Below are positions 15,189 through 22,815 of a DNA stretch of 33,619 bases, in pieces. Source of the stretch: an uncultured Clostridia bacterium (GTDB lineage: Bacteria > Bacillota > Clostridia > Oscillospirales > CAG-272); NCBI GenBank assembly GCA_944381085.1, contig CALWJX010000094.1, positions 1 to 33,619 on the forward strand, in the 5' to 3' direction. The notes beneath the pieces were generated by a model, which did not search any database, was not told the DNA's origin, and saw nothing but the letters and a program-made list of their open reading frames with translations. The first letter of the stretch is position 1. Every line of letters begins with the position of its first letter. Position numbers and translations under genes: made by a program.

Positions 15189-16741
15189 TATCGTGTCTTC
15201 CTTTCTATTTTTTCTTTTATTACAAGCCCACCGATGAGTTTAAACCGTATTGTTTCTGTTTCATCTGCGGTTATTTCAACCACTATCGTTTCAAAGATGT
15301 TCTCATCAAATTTAATCAGTTTGTCGGGACCTCTGTCAAGGATACCGATGAGCTTTTTTATATCTTTGATGGCTTTGTCAGCTTCGTTATTATTCAGAAA
15401 CAGCCTACGCTTGGAACGTAGGCTGTTCAGAGAATGATTCAATTCGTTGCTCTTGTTGAGGAATGTTTCTTCATCCATGAGTCCTCTTTGACGGAGCTGC
15501 GCTATAATTGCAAGTTGGTCATTGATAAGAAGTATCTTTTCATCTATTCCTGCAAAATCATTATTTTGTGCTGCCAAGGAGTTTTTGAGAGCGATGAGTT
15601 GTGTAACGATGGGGTGGAGGATCACTTTCACGTTGAGTTTGAGCTTATTATAGAGAGTCACGAAAGCCCCGAAAATCTCACTTTCCGGAATTTTTTTGAC
15701 ATGGCATCTGCTTGTGTCATTTGCATAAGTACCGCATCCCCAATATCTCACACCACCGATATTGTGTTGCCTGAAGTTTGCACCGCAGTTTCCGCATTTG
15801 ATTTTGCCTTTTAGGGCTGCGTATTGGAGTACGATATCACATTTTTTTCGTCTTGAAAATCGGAGCGCCTGTGCTGCTTCAAAGGTGGCTTTGTCAATAA
15901 TGGCAGGATGACTGTTCTCTACATAGTAAGCATCCACCTCACCGTAGTTTCTCATACGTTTGAATGGGAAGGTTTCCGTTCTGTATCGCTTTCGGTACAT
16001 CTGATCGCCGATATACTTTTCGTTGGTAAGGATATATACAATACCGTTTCTTGACCAAATTCCCACCATGCCGTTTTTCGGTATTTTCTCGTCATTCAAC
16101 TCTCGGTAGATCTGGCTGATACTTTTACCTGTAATAAAGTCACGATAGATTCTGCGAACGATATCGGCTTCCTCTTGATTGATCACGAGCTTGTGGTCTA
16201 TCAGGTAGTACCCGTAAAGCGTATTTTTAAGAAGGTATTCGCCGTTTTCCATGCGATATTGTTCGCCGAGGCGGACGTTCTTGGATATGGAGATCGATTC
16301 CTCCTGTGCGTGCGATTCAAGCATTGTAAGCCTTAACTCGGTTTCTTCATTTGCTGTATCGAGATTTTCTTTCTCGAAGTAGATGGTTACACCGAGGTTT
16401 TTCAGATGCCTGACGTATTTTAAGCACTCGGTGGTGTTACGAGCGAATCGGGATATTGACTTCGTATAAATTCTGTCAATTTTGCCATGTTCACAATCGC
16501 TTATTAACTTGTTGAAGGCGTCACGTTTCTTTGTTGTAGTACCGCTGATACCTTCGTCTGCGTAAATATCAACCAGTTCTTCGCTGATGCTTTCTTCCAA
16601 CAACTTTTTGTAGTGGATATACTGTGCGGCGAAGGAGTTCTGTTGATCGTCCTTGTTCGTACTGACACGAACGTATGCGGCGGCACGAATTTTACTTTTG
16701 CTTACAGGAAGCGGGGCGATTGTTATGATTTGCTGTTGCAT
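15188..16741 (-). CDS. Large serine recombinase, first in a trio
   Basis: 517 residues. Catalytic domain about 15-160: RAAAYVRVSTNKDDQQ, YADEGISGT, IYTKSISRFARNTTECLKYVRHL, FEKENLDTANEETEL. Recombinase domain (LYGYYLIDHKLVINQEEADIVRRIY), a zinc ribbon (KCGNCGANFRQHNIGG, WGCGTY...C) and a long coiled-coil region near residues 380-450 (LINDQLAIIAQLRQRG, LNHSLNSLRSKRRLF). The ATG at 16741 has AAAGGAG seven bases upstream; upstream codons are an overlap frame without a site. Expressed downstream of the 53-residue and mazF genes on the same strand. Confidence 0.92.
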   Translation of the reverse strand: MQQQIITIAPLPVSKSKIRAAAYVRVSTNKDDQQNSFAAQYIHYKKLLEESISEELVDIYADEGISGTTTKKRDAFNKLISDCEHGKIDRIYTKSISRFARNTTECLKYVRHLKNLGVTIYFEKENLDTANEETELRLTMLESHAQEESISISKNVRLGEQYRMENGEYLLKNTLYGYYLIDHKLVINQEEADIVRRIYRDFITGKSISQIYRELNDEKIPKNGMVGIWSRNGIVYILTNEKYIGDQMYRKRYRTETFPFKRMRNYGEVDAYYVENSHPAIIDKATFEAAQALRFSRRKKCDIVLQYAALKGKIKCGNCGANFRQHNIGGVRYWGCGTYANDTSRCHVKKIPESEIFGAFVTLYNKLKLNVKVILHPIVTQLIALKNSLAAQNNDFAGIDEKILLINDQLAIIAQLRQRGLMDEETFLNKSNELNHSLNSLRSKRRLFLNNNEADKAIKDIKKLIGILDRGPDKLIKFDENIFETIVVEITADETETIRFKLIGGLVIKEKIERKTR

Positions 16742-16814
16742 CTTAAATCTCCTTTCTGTTTTTATCAGTACAAAGTATACCACAACAAAATAAAAAGTCC
16801 AGACTAAAACCGTG

Positions 16815-16976
16815 CTAATTTGCAGAAGTAACAATAAGTTTGCAATTGTGCTTTGACCGGATCTTTTCTATGGTTTTATCAAATTCCGCTTTATTGATCT
16901 CTCCGTTCTTCAAAATGGAAAGTAGTATTTCCCGTTGAATGAGAAAGCGGATATTGTTTTCCATGTTACTTTCCAT
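16815..16976 (-). CDS. 53-residue SHOCT-like small protein coupled to mazF
   Basis: Starts MESNMENNIRFLIQREILLSILKNGEINKAEFDKTIEKIRSKHNC; the short helical ILLSILKNGEINKAEFDKTIEKI resembles SHOCT-type C-terminal motifs. Its ATG lies inside the 3' end of the mazF gene, 4 bases after AGGAGG, so translation is coupled. It is too short and in the wrong order to be a typical antitoxin (toxin first), but could still be the partner; alternatively it is a regulator of the recombinases 74 bases downstream. Confidence 0.6.
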   Translation of the reverse strand: MESNMENNIRFLIQREILLSILKNGEINKAEFDKTIEKIRSKHNCKLIVTSAN

Positions 16977-17343
16977 AGATCCTCCTGTAAGTCTTGTATA
17001 AATCAATACCAAGACTTTCAAGTGACGCCTTTTCAATGGCGTCAGCAGATTGCTTATCAATTTTTCCAATGTAGTTTTTTAACCGTTCCTTGTCAACAGT
17101 TCGGATCTGTTCGAGCATTGCCATCGAATTTTTGGGAAGTCTTCCATTATCCAAATGGATAGGGACATGAGTCGGCATTTGCATTTTCTTCTTCCTGCTT
17201 GTGATTGCCGCGATGATAATAGTCGGAGATGCTTGATTCCCGATGTCATTCTGAATTACAAGCACAGGTCTGATACCGCCCTGCTCGCTTCCTATAACGG
17301 GATCCAAATCTGCGTAATAAACTTCATTTTTATGAACAGTCAT
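16966..17343 (-). CDS. mazF: PemK/MazF-type mRNA endoribonuclease toxin
   Basis: 125 residues starting MTVHKNEVYYADLDPVIGSEQGGIRPVLVIQND, then SPTIIIAAITSR and HVPIHL, GLPKNSMAMLEQIRTVDK-like core: the standard MazF fold with the GxxRPxLVI and E-Q-IRT motifs. MazF cuts single-stranded mRNA at short sites, normally held in check by a MazE-type antitoxin. No MazE-like gene lies upstream; the region there is a long non-coding-looking leader with hairpins. The downstream 53-residue gene overlaps it by 11 bases. AGGAGG lies ten bases before the ATG. Forms the head of the recombinase operon. Confidence 0.88.
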   Translation of the reverse strand: MTVHKNEVYYADLDPVIGSEQGGIRPVLVIQNDIGNQASPTIIIAAITSRKKKMQMPTHVPIHLDNGRLPKNSMAMLEQIRTVDKERLKNYIGKIDKQSADAIEKASLESLGIDLYKTYRRIYGK

Positions 17344-17374
17344 ATGTTTGATACCTCCTGATCAGTATGTAAAA

Positions 17375-17422
17375 GACTGACGGGTGGATTAATCGGGCAA
17401 GCCGAACAGTGCTCCGTCAGTC
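17375..17422 (-). terminator. Attenuator-like hairpin in the mazF leader
   Basis: GACTGACGG (17375-17383) pairs with CCGTCAGTC (17414-17422), and on the minus strand the stem is followed by TTTTAC, 30 bases before the mazF ribosome binding site. A second hairpin (about 17428-17457, AAGTTATACTCTT with AAGAGTCATAAGTT, then TTTTT on the minus strand) lies directly upstream. Confidence 0.55.
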
Positions 17423-17441
17423 GAAAAAGTTATACTCTTTT

Positions 17442-17770
17442 TCAAGAGTCATAAGTTCGTTTTATTATAATAAAATATGTCTTATCGTATTTGTCGCCCG
17501 ACATCCCCGATATTGTGGTATTACCCACGGGCATATAACAGACGGTTGTCAGCGTAACAACCTCATTGGCCTCTCACCAACTGCCGGGTACTCCGGCATC
17601 CGCGCTTTTGGCTACGGAAGTATCATTATCCCCAACACCTGTCATGGCCGTCTCCTGAGTGCTGCTCATGAGTCCAAGTCCTGAAGGACATTTCTGTCGT
17701 TCGCTTGTGTGGCTCGCGCTCTCGCGCGGTGTCGGTAACGTATCTGTTATATCGCTATTCAGTTGTCAAA
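17442..17770 (-). ncRNA. Long structured leader/possible ncRNA or split ORF upstream of mazF
   Basis: A roughly 330-base stretch on the minus strand with small stems (GCCGG-agta-CCGGC near 17590, GGTTGT...ACAACC near 17550, GCGCGAGAGCGCG near 17735). It also holds a frame starting ATG at 17669, reading MSSTQETAMTGVGDND and ending at TGA 17574-17576 after 31 residues; the same frame stays open for 43 more codons (EANEVVTLTTVCYMPVG...) to TGA at 17442. Either a structured RNA, a leader ORF with a readthrough stop, or a decayed gene. Rest of 17344-17866 holds nothing else I can name. Confidence 0.4.
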
Positions 17771-17866
17771 TATCAGCAAGGAATTTTTTGTTCCTCACCT
17801 ATATGAAAAAAATCGGGAGTTTGAGGGGGTATTTTTTGAGTTTTTCAGGAAAAATTTTTTAATGGG

Positions 17867-17895
17867 TTGACAAACTATCTCTTTGGGAGTATAAT
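17867..17895 (+). promoter_or_regulatory. Consensus promoter of the toxin-antitoxin operon
   Basis: TTGACA (17867-17872), 17 bases, TATAAT (17890-17895), 38 bases before the toxin ATG. Confidence 0.85.
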
Positions 17896-17922
17896 ATGCA
17901 TGCATATAACTCTTTAGAGATA
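17876..17922. promoter_or_regulatory. Large inverted-repeat operator over the promoter
   Basis: TATCTCT (17876-17882) and AGAGATA (17916-17922) are outer arms, with GAGTATAATATGC and GCATATAACTC as inner arms around the perfect 14-base palindrome ATATGCATGCATAT (17894-17907). It covers the -10 box and start site, ideal for autorepression by the HTH antitoxin. Confidence 0.7.
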
Positions 17923-17932
17923 TGGAGGAGCT

Positions 17933-18610
17933 ATGAAAGAGCTTGTACTTTATCACGGTTCGACCGATATTATTGAAACTCCCGAATTTGGAAAAGGGAA
18001 GGCATATAACGACTACGGACAGGGCTTTTACTGTACGGAAAATATTGAGCTTGCAAAAGAATGGGCATGTCTGGAAGGGATTGACGGATACGTCAATCAG
18101 TATCGCATCGACCTTGATTCCATCAATATCCTGAATCTGAGTTCAAAAGATTACTCTATTCTACACTGGTTGACGATACTGACAGAAAATCGTAAGATTC
18201 GCATTTCCACTCCTGCTATGCGTCGTGGTGTAGAGTGGCTGCAGGCAAATTTTCATATCGACATTACAGCATATGATGCGGTCATCGGTTACCGAGCGGA
18301 TGATTCCTATTTCTCGTTTGCACGTTCGTTTCTGACAAATCAGATTTCCATCGCTCAGCTTGCGTATGCTATGAAGCTCGGCAAACTCGGTGAACAGTTC
18401 GTTCTGATGAGCAGGAAAGCGTTTGAGCAAATTCGGTTTGAGTCTTATGAGCCTGTCGATTCTTCGGTATATTATGTAAAACGGAAAGCAAGAGATGATG
18501 AAGCGCGTTCTTCCTATCTTTCTATGCTTGAAGAAGCAGATGATAATGGTATTTATATGCGGGATATTACACGAGGGGAGGTAAAACCGGATGACCTGCG
18601 CTTATGGTGA
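17933..18610 (+). CDS. DUF3990-type toxin, ADP-ribosyltransferase-like fold
   Basis: 225 residues. The N-terminus ELVLYHGSTDIIETPEFGKGKAYNDYGQGFYCTENIELAKEWAC carries the HGS and GxGFYxT patterns of DUF3990, whose fold is related to ADP-ribosyltransferases; the mid part continues YDAVIGYRADDSYFSFARSFL. Known members pair with a small downstream antitoxin. The likely job is modifying a cellular target with an ADP-ribose group, held off by the next gene; substrate unknown. GGAGGA lies four bases before the ATG. The 3' end overlaps the antitoxin gene by 20 bases, so the two are coupled. Confidence 0.8.
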   Translation: MKELVLYHGSTDIIETPEFGKGKAYNDYGQGFYCTENIELAKEWACLEGIDGYVNQYRIDLDSINILNLSSKDYSILHWLTILTENRKIRISTPAMRRGVEWLQANFHIDITAYDAVIGYRADDSYFSFARSFLTNQISIAQLAYAMKLGKLGEQFVLMSRKAFEQIRFESYEPVDSSVYYVKRKARDDEARSSYLSMLEEADDNGIYMRDITRGEVKPDDLRLW

Positions 18611-19235
18611 ATATTATCTTGACGATGCGATGAATAATCTCGGCGAGGCAGTGGACTATGCGGTAAATGCCTGCCACATATCCGCTGATGATTTTATGAA
18701 TATGTTTGTGACCAGCGGATATGCCAAACAGTTTTCATCGGGTGTTGCAAAGGTTGTATCGGGGCTTTCCGGTTCAGAACTTGTTTTAACGGTTCTTGAA
18801 GCGTCGGGTAAAAAGATAAATTTCATTCCCGAAGCAAGATTTGAATACGATTGCTCTGTTGAATATTGGTGCGGATATATCCTGGCATACTATCAATGGC
18901 ACTCGGCTATGTCTTTTAAGGATATATTGAAGTTCTTGCCAATGAGCGAGATCGAACGAATGTATTCCGCCTTGCACGAGGCTTCGGAGGAAAAAGCGAT
19001 AGAGGTGTTTTCATCAGTCATAAAACGAAAAGCTACGTCAACCAAACTGCAGACAGTGCGCAAAACAAGCGGAATGTCACAAAGAGAACTTTCGGAAAAA
19101 TCCGGAATATCCTTGCGAAGCATTCAGCAGTACGAGCAAAAAGCGAAGGATATCAACAAAGCGGCTGTGGATAGTATACTTGCACTTGCCAATGCATTGG
19201 GATGTAAGGTTGAAGATTTAATCGAAAACGCATAA
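18591..19235 (+). CDS. HTH antitoxin with DUF3791-like N-terminal part
   Basis: 214 residues. The N-terminal two thirds (DDAMNNLGEAVDYAVNACHISADDFMNMFVTSGYAKQFSSG) has no clear DNA-binding motif and likely contacts the toxin. The C-terminus (about residues 148-212: STKLQTVRKTSGMSQRELSEKSGISLRSIQQYEQKAKDINKAAVDSILALANALGCKVEDLIENA) is a complete Xre-type HTH. Such antitoxins repress their own promoter, matching the palindrome over the -10. GGGGAGG precedes the ATG within the toxin gene. A terminator follows. Confidence 0.8.
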   Translation: MTCAYGEYYLDDAMNNLGEAVDYAVNACHISADDFMNMFVTSGYAKQFSSGVAKVVSGLSGSELVLTVLEASGKKINFIPEARFEYDCSVEYWCGYILAYYQWHSAMSFKDILKFLPMSEIERMYSALHEASEEKAIEVFSSVIKRKATSTKLQTVRKTSGMSQRELSEKSGISLRSIQQYEQKAKDINKAAVDSILALANALGCKVEDLIENA

Positions 19236-19244
19236 TAAAGATGA

Positions 19245-19274
19245 AGGTGGACGGGAAAACTCGTCCACCTTTTT
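19245..19274. terminator. Bidirectional terminator
   Basis: AGGTGGACG (19245-19253) pairs with CGTCCACCT (19262-19270), followed by TTTT; lies between the antitoxin and the convergent sigma-like gene. Confidence 0.85.
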
Positions 19275-19283
19275 GGGGTATGA

Positions 19284-19859
19284 TTACCTATATCCTCGTT
19301 TGTTCAGTTCTTTTTGTATCTTCTTTTCCGCTCCCGAAATACTCTCCAATACACTTGATTGGTCACAGCCTTCCTCATTGGCAATTGTACGACTGGACAT
19401 GTTCAATGCCTTAGCCTTATAATACCTGCCCCTTTGCTTTTCGGTCAAAAGTCCGAGTATTTCATTTATCACAGCAGAGTCTTTTGGGAGGGCATGCTGA
19501 TCGGTCTCCTGACGCAAATATTCTTCTTCCACCGATTCCGTGGAAACCAAATCTGTATCGAGCAGATTTTCAATGCTGACATTATTTCTTGTCGTTAAAT
19601 CATCATAACGGCGATATTCCAATGCTTCTTCTGTGAGACGTGCTTTCCATGTATCGAAATCTTCAACTGACATTTCGTTGTTGGGAACAATTCTGCGCTT
19701 GGTGTTTCTCTTACCGTTTTTTCTCCGGTACTCTACGATGCAGGGATTGCCGTTCTCATCTTTTTCCTTACGGTAAGTGATGGTTTCATCTGCAAAGTTG
19801 TATACGAGATCGGGGTTATTCTTGTTAAGTTTATAAAATTCTGCGTTTTGGTAATCCAT
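19284..19859 (-). CDS. Sigma-70 region 4-like HTH protein
   Basis: 191 residues. The C-terminus (about 133-185: INEILGLLTEKQRGRYYKAKALNMSSRTIANEEGCDQSSVLESISGAEKKIQKEL) is a sigma region 4-type HTH, as in ICE and phage sigma-like regulators of gut Clostridia. There is no visible region 2, so it may be an anti-sigma partner, a terminase-like regulator or a sigma-like activator rather than a full sigma factor. The N-terminus is charged (TYRKEKDENGNPCIVEYRRKNGKRNTKRR). AAAGGA lies before the ATG. It is the gene nearest to the secreted-protein locus on that strand. Confidence 0.65.
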   Translation of the reverse strand: MDYQNAEFYKLNKNNPDLVYNFADETITYRKEKDENGNPCIVEYRRKNGKRNTKRRIVPNNEMSVEDFDTWKARLTEEALEYRRYDDLTTRNNVSIENLLDTDLVSTESVEEEYLRQETDQHALPKDSAVINEILGLLTEKQRGRYYKAKALNMSSRTIANEEGCDQSSVLESISGAEKKIQKELNKRGYR

Positions 19860-19976
19860 TTTTGTAATTCCTTTCGTTTGCTTTTCTTTGCTTACAGCAA
19901 GCTAAATTTGATTGGGTCAGCAAACTTTGGAATTACGGATATTCAGCTATGTAGGGTTCCCAAGGCATAAAAAAAT

Positions 19977-20001
19977 CCTTTCTGCCGGGAGAGCAGAAAG
20001 G
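19977..20001 (-). terminator. Terminator at the end of the secreted-protein locus
   Basis: CCTTTCTGC (19977-19985) pairs with GCAGAAAGG (19993-20001), with TTTTTTT following on the minus strand. Ends transcripts from the lipoprotein genes to the right. Confidence 0.75.
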
Positions 20002-20010
20002 AACAAAAAA

Positions 20011-20112
20011 GGAGCGCATGAAAGTCGCATATATGCCACAAAATATCATCCTGTATTTAACAGCATGATATTTTCATGCAACACATGAAATATTACGACT
20101 TTCATCGACTCC
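20011..20112. other. 102-base nested inverted repeat (structured RNA or MITE-like)
   Basis: Outer arms GGAG and CTCC with ATGAAAGTCG (20018-20027) and CGACTTTCAT (20096-20105); inner arms AAAATATCAT (20040-20049) and ATGATATTTT (20065-20074); plus a third stem TTTCATG-caaca-CATGAAA (20072-20090). The outer arms differ at the same three-base bulge (CGC vs CGA), so the structure looks maintained. Confidence 0.5.
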
Positions 20113-20135
20113 TCGGCTTTGAACACGAGATTTAT

Positions 20136-20340
20136 TCAATTGTAATAAGAGATTGAATCCTGCAACAGGTTCTGGTCAAAACCGAACAAAAAAATGGACG
20201 CGACCGCGTTGTCCTGTTGTTCGTTGAAGTCATTTTCTGTAATCAACTTCTGATATCCTTCAACCTGTATATGTAGACATACAGGGTATTTTTCCTGATA
20301 GTGATAGTGGACGCATATGTAATTTTCAATTTCTCTCCAT
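20136..20340 (-). pseudogene. Orphan open frame, possible gene remnant
   Basis: After the lipoprotein stop the minus strand has an open frame reading WREIENYICVHYHYQEKYPV, then VEGYQKLITENDFNEQQDNAVAS, and FLFGFDQNLLQDSISYYN before TGA. Composition looks coding, but no ATG/GTG/TTG with a ribosome binding site starts it. Rest of 19860-20343 holds only the terminator and nested repeat. Confidence 0.35.
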
Positions 20341-20343
20341 TGG

Positions 20344-21492
20344 CTATTCCGATGTTTCTGGACGGATGATCCTGTCAGTTTCCAAATCAATCGCACCAAA
20401 GAATGCCTGCCGGTTCCACCAATGAGTTTCCTCGTTGTAATCCTGCATCCAGCCGCATAGCACGCCGTCGATGACGGTAAATGAGGAAAAGGACAGCTTC
20501 TCGTTTGTATACACTTCGCGAGTATTCTCGCCGTTGAGGTCACATGCATGCAGAGTTTCTTCGACTATGTAAACGACAACGTCCTCCGGATGTTCCTCGT
20601 AGTCCTCCGGCACATAAAAATACCGTAGCTTCTGCGGTAAATAATAAATCGTATCACTCGTTAAACAGAAGCCTGTAACCGGATCATCAACTACCCGTCC
20701 GGTCTCACCGGTTCGGACATCCATCCAAATCAGAAATTTCATCTGACAATTTCCTCCGGTGTATTCTACAGGCTGTGTTTCCTGGCTTCCTGCAATGCAA
20801 TATATTCTGCCGTCCAGATAGCTGATCCCGGTGATAGATGTGTAACCGTGTGCGGTAAGATTGAACAACTCACTTTTTTCTTTGCTTTCAATATCGGTGG
20901 CGTAGAGAACACCGTTCCATTCGGTTATGATTTTCCCAGCGCCTACCATGCGCATCCATTCTCCGTCCTCACATTTGAAAAGCGGCTCATCGTTGGAACC
21001 GTCCAGAGAAATCCGGCATACGGAATCCTCATAATCCTCCGGCTCGGCAGGATTGCCGCCGGACTTGAGAATTTTACGCATATAGTACCAGTATTCATCT
21101 TCGATAAAGGACAATGACCCTGTGCCTTCCTCTATGTCACGCATGGTTTTGAGCACCCCGGTTTCTCCGGTAGCAACATCCTGATAAGCAAGAAGGACAT
21201 TGTGTGTGAATTACACGCGCCCGTCCCGAACACCGGCAAAAAAGCTCGTAGCACAGTCTAACGGGCAATCCCCCTTGCATTCCGGATCCACACAGGCTGC
21301 TTGGAATGTTTCGGTCACCCGATTGAAGCGATATATGCGTCCGTTTGCACAGTATACAAAATTACCGTATTCAACAAGATCGGTGTGTTTGACATTGGTT
21401 GTATGAATCGCCGAGGTTTCCGGCGGCGTATTGGTTCCACAGGCTACAGTCAACAGACAGAATAGCAATGCAAATAAAAATATGATTTTCAT
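20344..21492 (-). pseudogene. Beta-propeller-like lipoprotein, broken by in-frame deletion
   Basis: Third copy of the lipoprotein family. First part: signal peptide with lipobox (CLLTVAC), TNTPPETSAIHTTNVKHTDLVEYGNFVYCANGRIYRFN, the Cys motif CVDPECKGDCPLDC, then GVRDGRV and TAA (21211-21213). The same frame resumes FTHNVLLAYQDVATGETGVLKTM and continues to the end. Compared with the copy at 21539-22726 (DGCVYFCAYQQFTHYTFL), exactly seven residues are missing at the stop, so a 21-base in-frame loss created TAA. The rest of the frame is intact, hinting at recent decay. Any downstream start would lack the signal peptide. Confidence 0.85.
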
Positions 21493-21538
21493 TGTAATAT
21501 CCTTTTCTCCGATCTATGGAACGGTTGGCTCGAACAAA

Positions 21539-22726
21539 TCATTCGGAGTTTTCTGACCGAATAATCCTGCCGGTTTCCAATTCAATGGCTCCAAAGAACA
21601 TCTTCCGGTTCCACCAATGTGTTTCTTCGTCGTAATCCTGCATCCAACCGTAGAGTACGCCATCTATTACAGTAAAAGGGGCAAACGTCAGCTTCTCGTT
21701 TGTATATACTTCTCGGCTGTTATCGCCTTTGAGGTCGCAAGCATACAAGGTTTCGTCTACAAAAAATGTTTTAACATCTTCCGGGTGTTCTTCATAGTCT
21801 TCGGGGACAAAAAGATAGCGCAGCTTGAACGGTAAATAATAAACAGTGTCATCAGTTATGCAAAAATCTGTAACCGGCTCTTCCAAAAGCCGACCATTTT
21901 CACCGGTTTTTACATCAGCCCAGAGCAGGAAGCTCATGTTTCGCTCCCCGCCCGTGTATTCGACATGCTGCGTCTGGTTGCTCAAAGCTGTAAAATAAAT
22001 CCTGCCATCCAGATAACTAAAATTATTACTGATGGTTGTATAACCCTGTGCGGTGGCATTGAACAGTTCTTTCTTCTCTTTGCTTTCTATATCGGTTGCA
22101 TATATGCGATCCTCGTTGACAGTAATTATTTTTCCACCACCACCTATTTGTAAATGTTCGGTTTCTTCGCATTTGAAAACAGGTTCTTCTGTGGAACCGT
22201 TCAACGAAATCCGGCAGATGTAATCTTCATAATCCTCCGGATCGGCAGCATTGCCGCCGGGCTTCAACCGCATGCACTGGTAGTACCAGTAGCCGTCCTC
22301 AATGAATGTGGTATTGATGCCGGAATCCTCGATGTCCTCCAATTTCTTGAGCACTTTGACCTCTCCGGTGGCAATGTCCTGACATGCCAAAAAAGTGTAG
22401 TGCGTGAACTGTTGATAAGCGCAAAAATACACACATCCGTCGTATGCACCGGCAAAAAAGTTAACAATGCAATCTAAAGGACAGTCTCCTTCGCATTCCG
22501 GATTTATACAAGCGGTATTGAATGTTTCGGTCACCCGATTAAAGCGGTAGATGCGGCCACCGTTGCAGTATACAAAGTTCCCGTATTCAGCAAGGTCGGT
22601 GCGCTTGACATTGGTTGTATGAATCGCAGAGGTTTCTGGCGGCGTATTGGTTTCGCAGGATATAACTGATAAGCAGAGAAGTAGTGCAAACAGAAATACG
22701 AAACGATGAAGGATGTGTGTGTTCAT
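21539..22726 (-). CDS. Beta-propeller-like surface lipoprotein (paralogue 2)
   Basis: 395 residues. Signal peptide with lipobox LSVISC. After it: HTTNVKRTDLAEYGNFVYCNGGRIYRFNRVTETFNTACINPECEGDCPLDC, a four-Cys motif shared by all three copies. The body is a series of short beta blades (YDGCVYFCAYQQ, IEDGYWYYQC, EDRIYATDIESKEKKELF, YLDGRIYFTALS, DDTVYYLPFKLRYLFVPEDYEEHPED, IDGVLYGWMQDYDEETHWW), similar to DUF5050-like propeller proteins. Probably displayed on the outer membrane leaflet; role unknown, perhaps immunity, substrate capture or transport aid. Follows the sec1 gene and its hairpin. Confidence 0.75.
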   Translation of the reverse strand: MNTHILHRFVFLFALLLCLSVISCETNTPPETSAIHTTNVKRTDLAEYGNFVYCNGGRIYRFNRVTETFNTACINPECEGDCPLDCIVNFFAGAYDGCVYFCAYQQFTHYTFLACQDIATGEVKVLKKLEDIEDSGINTTFIEDGYWYYQCMRLKPGGNAADPEDYEDYICRISLNGSTEEPVFKCEETEHLQIGGGGKIITVNEDRIYATDIESKEKKELFNATAQGYTTISNNFSYLDGRIYFTALSNQTQHVEYTGGERNMSFLLWADVKTGENGRLLEEPVTDFCITDDTVYYLPFKLRYLFVPEDYEEHPEDVKTFFVDETLYACDLKGDNSREVYTNEKLTFAPFTVIDGVLYGWMQDYDEETHWWNRKMFFGAIELETGRIIRSENSE

Positions 22727-22766
22727 TATTTTGACCTCTCCATACTAAAATAAAATATCTGCAAGT

Positions 22767-22805
22767 GTTCTCCATGCACAGGCTTTGCCAGTGTGCATGG
22801 AGAAC
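22767..22805 (-). terminator. Hairpin after the sec1 gene
   Basis: GTTCTCCATGCACA (22767-22780) pairs perfectly with TGTGCATGGAGAAC (22792-22805), 11 bases after the sec1 stop. The minus strand continues into T-rich but not solid T sequence, so it likely acts as an attenuator or 3' stabiliser. Confidence 0.65.
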
Positions 22806-22815
22806 AAACAATAGA

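Noticed and set aside
17574..17576. Firm selenoprotein call for the frame with internal TGA
   Set aside because: No obvious SECIS stem directly after the TGA and no selenium genes seen; kept only as a low-level observation.
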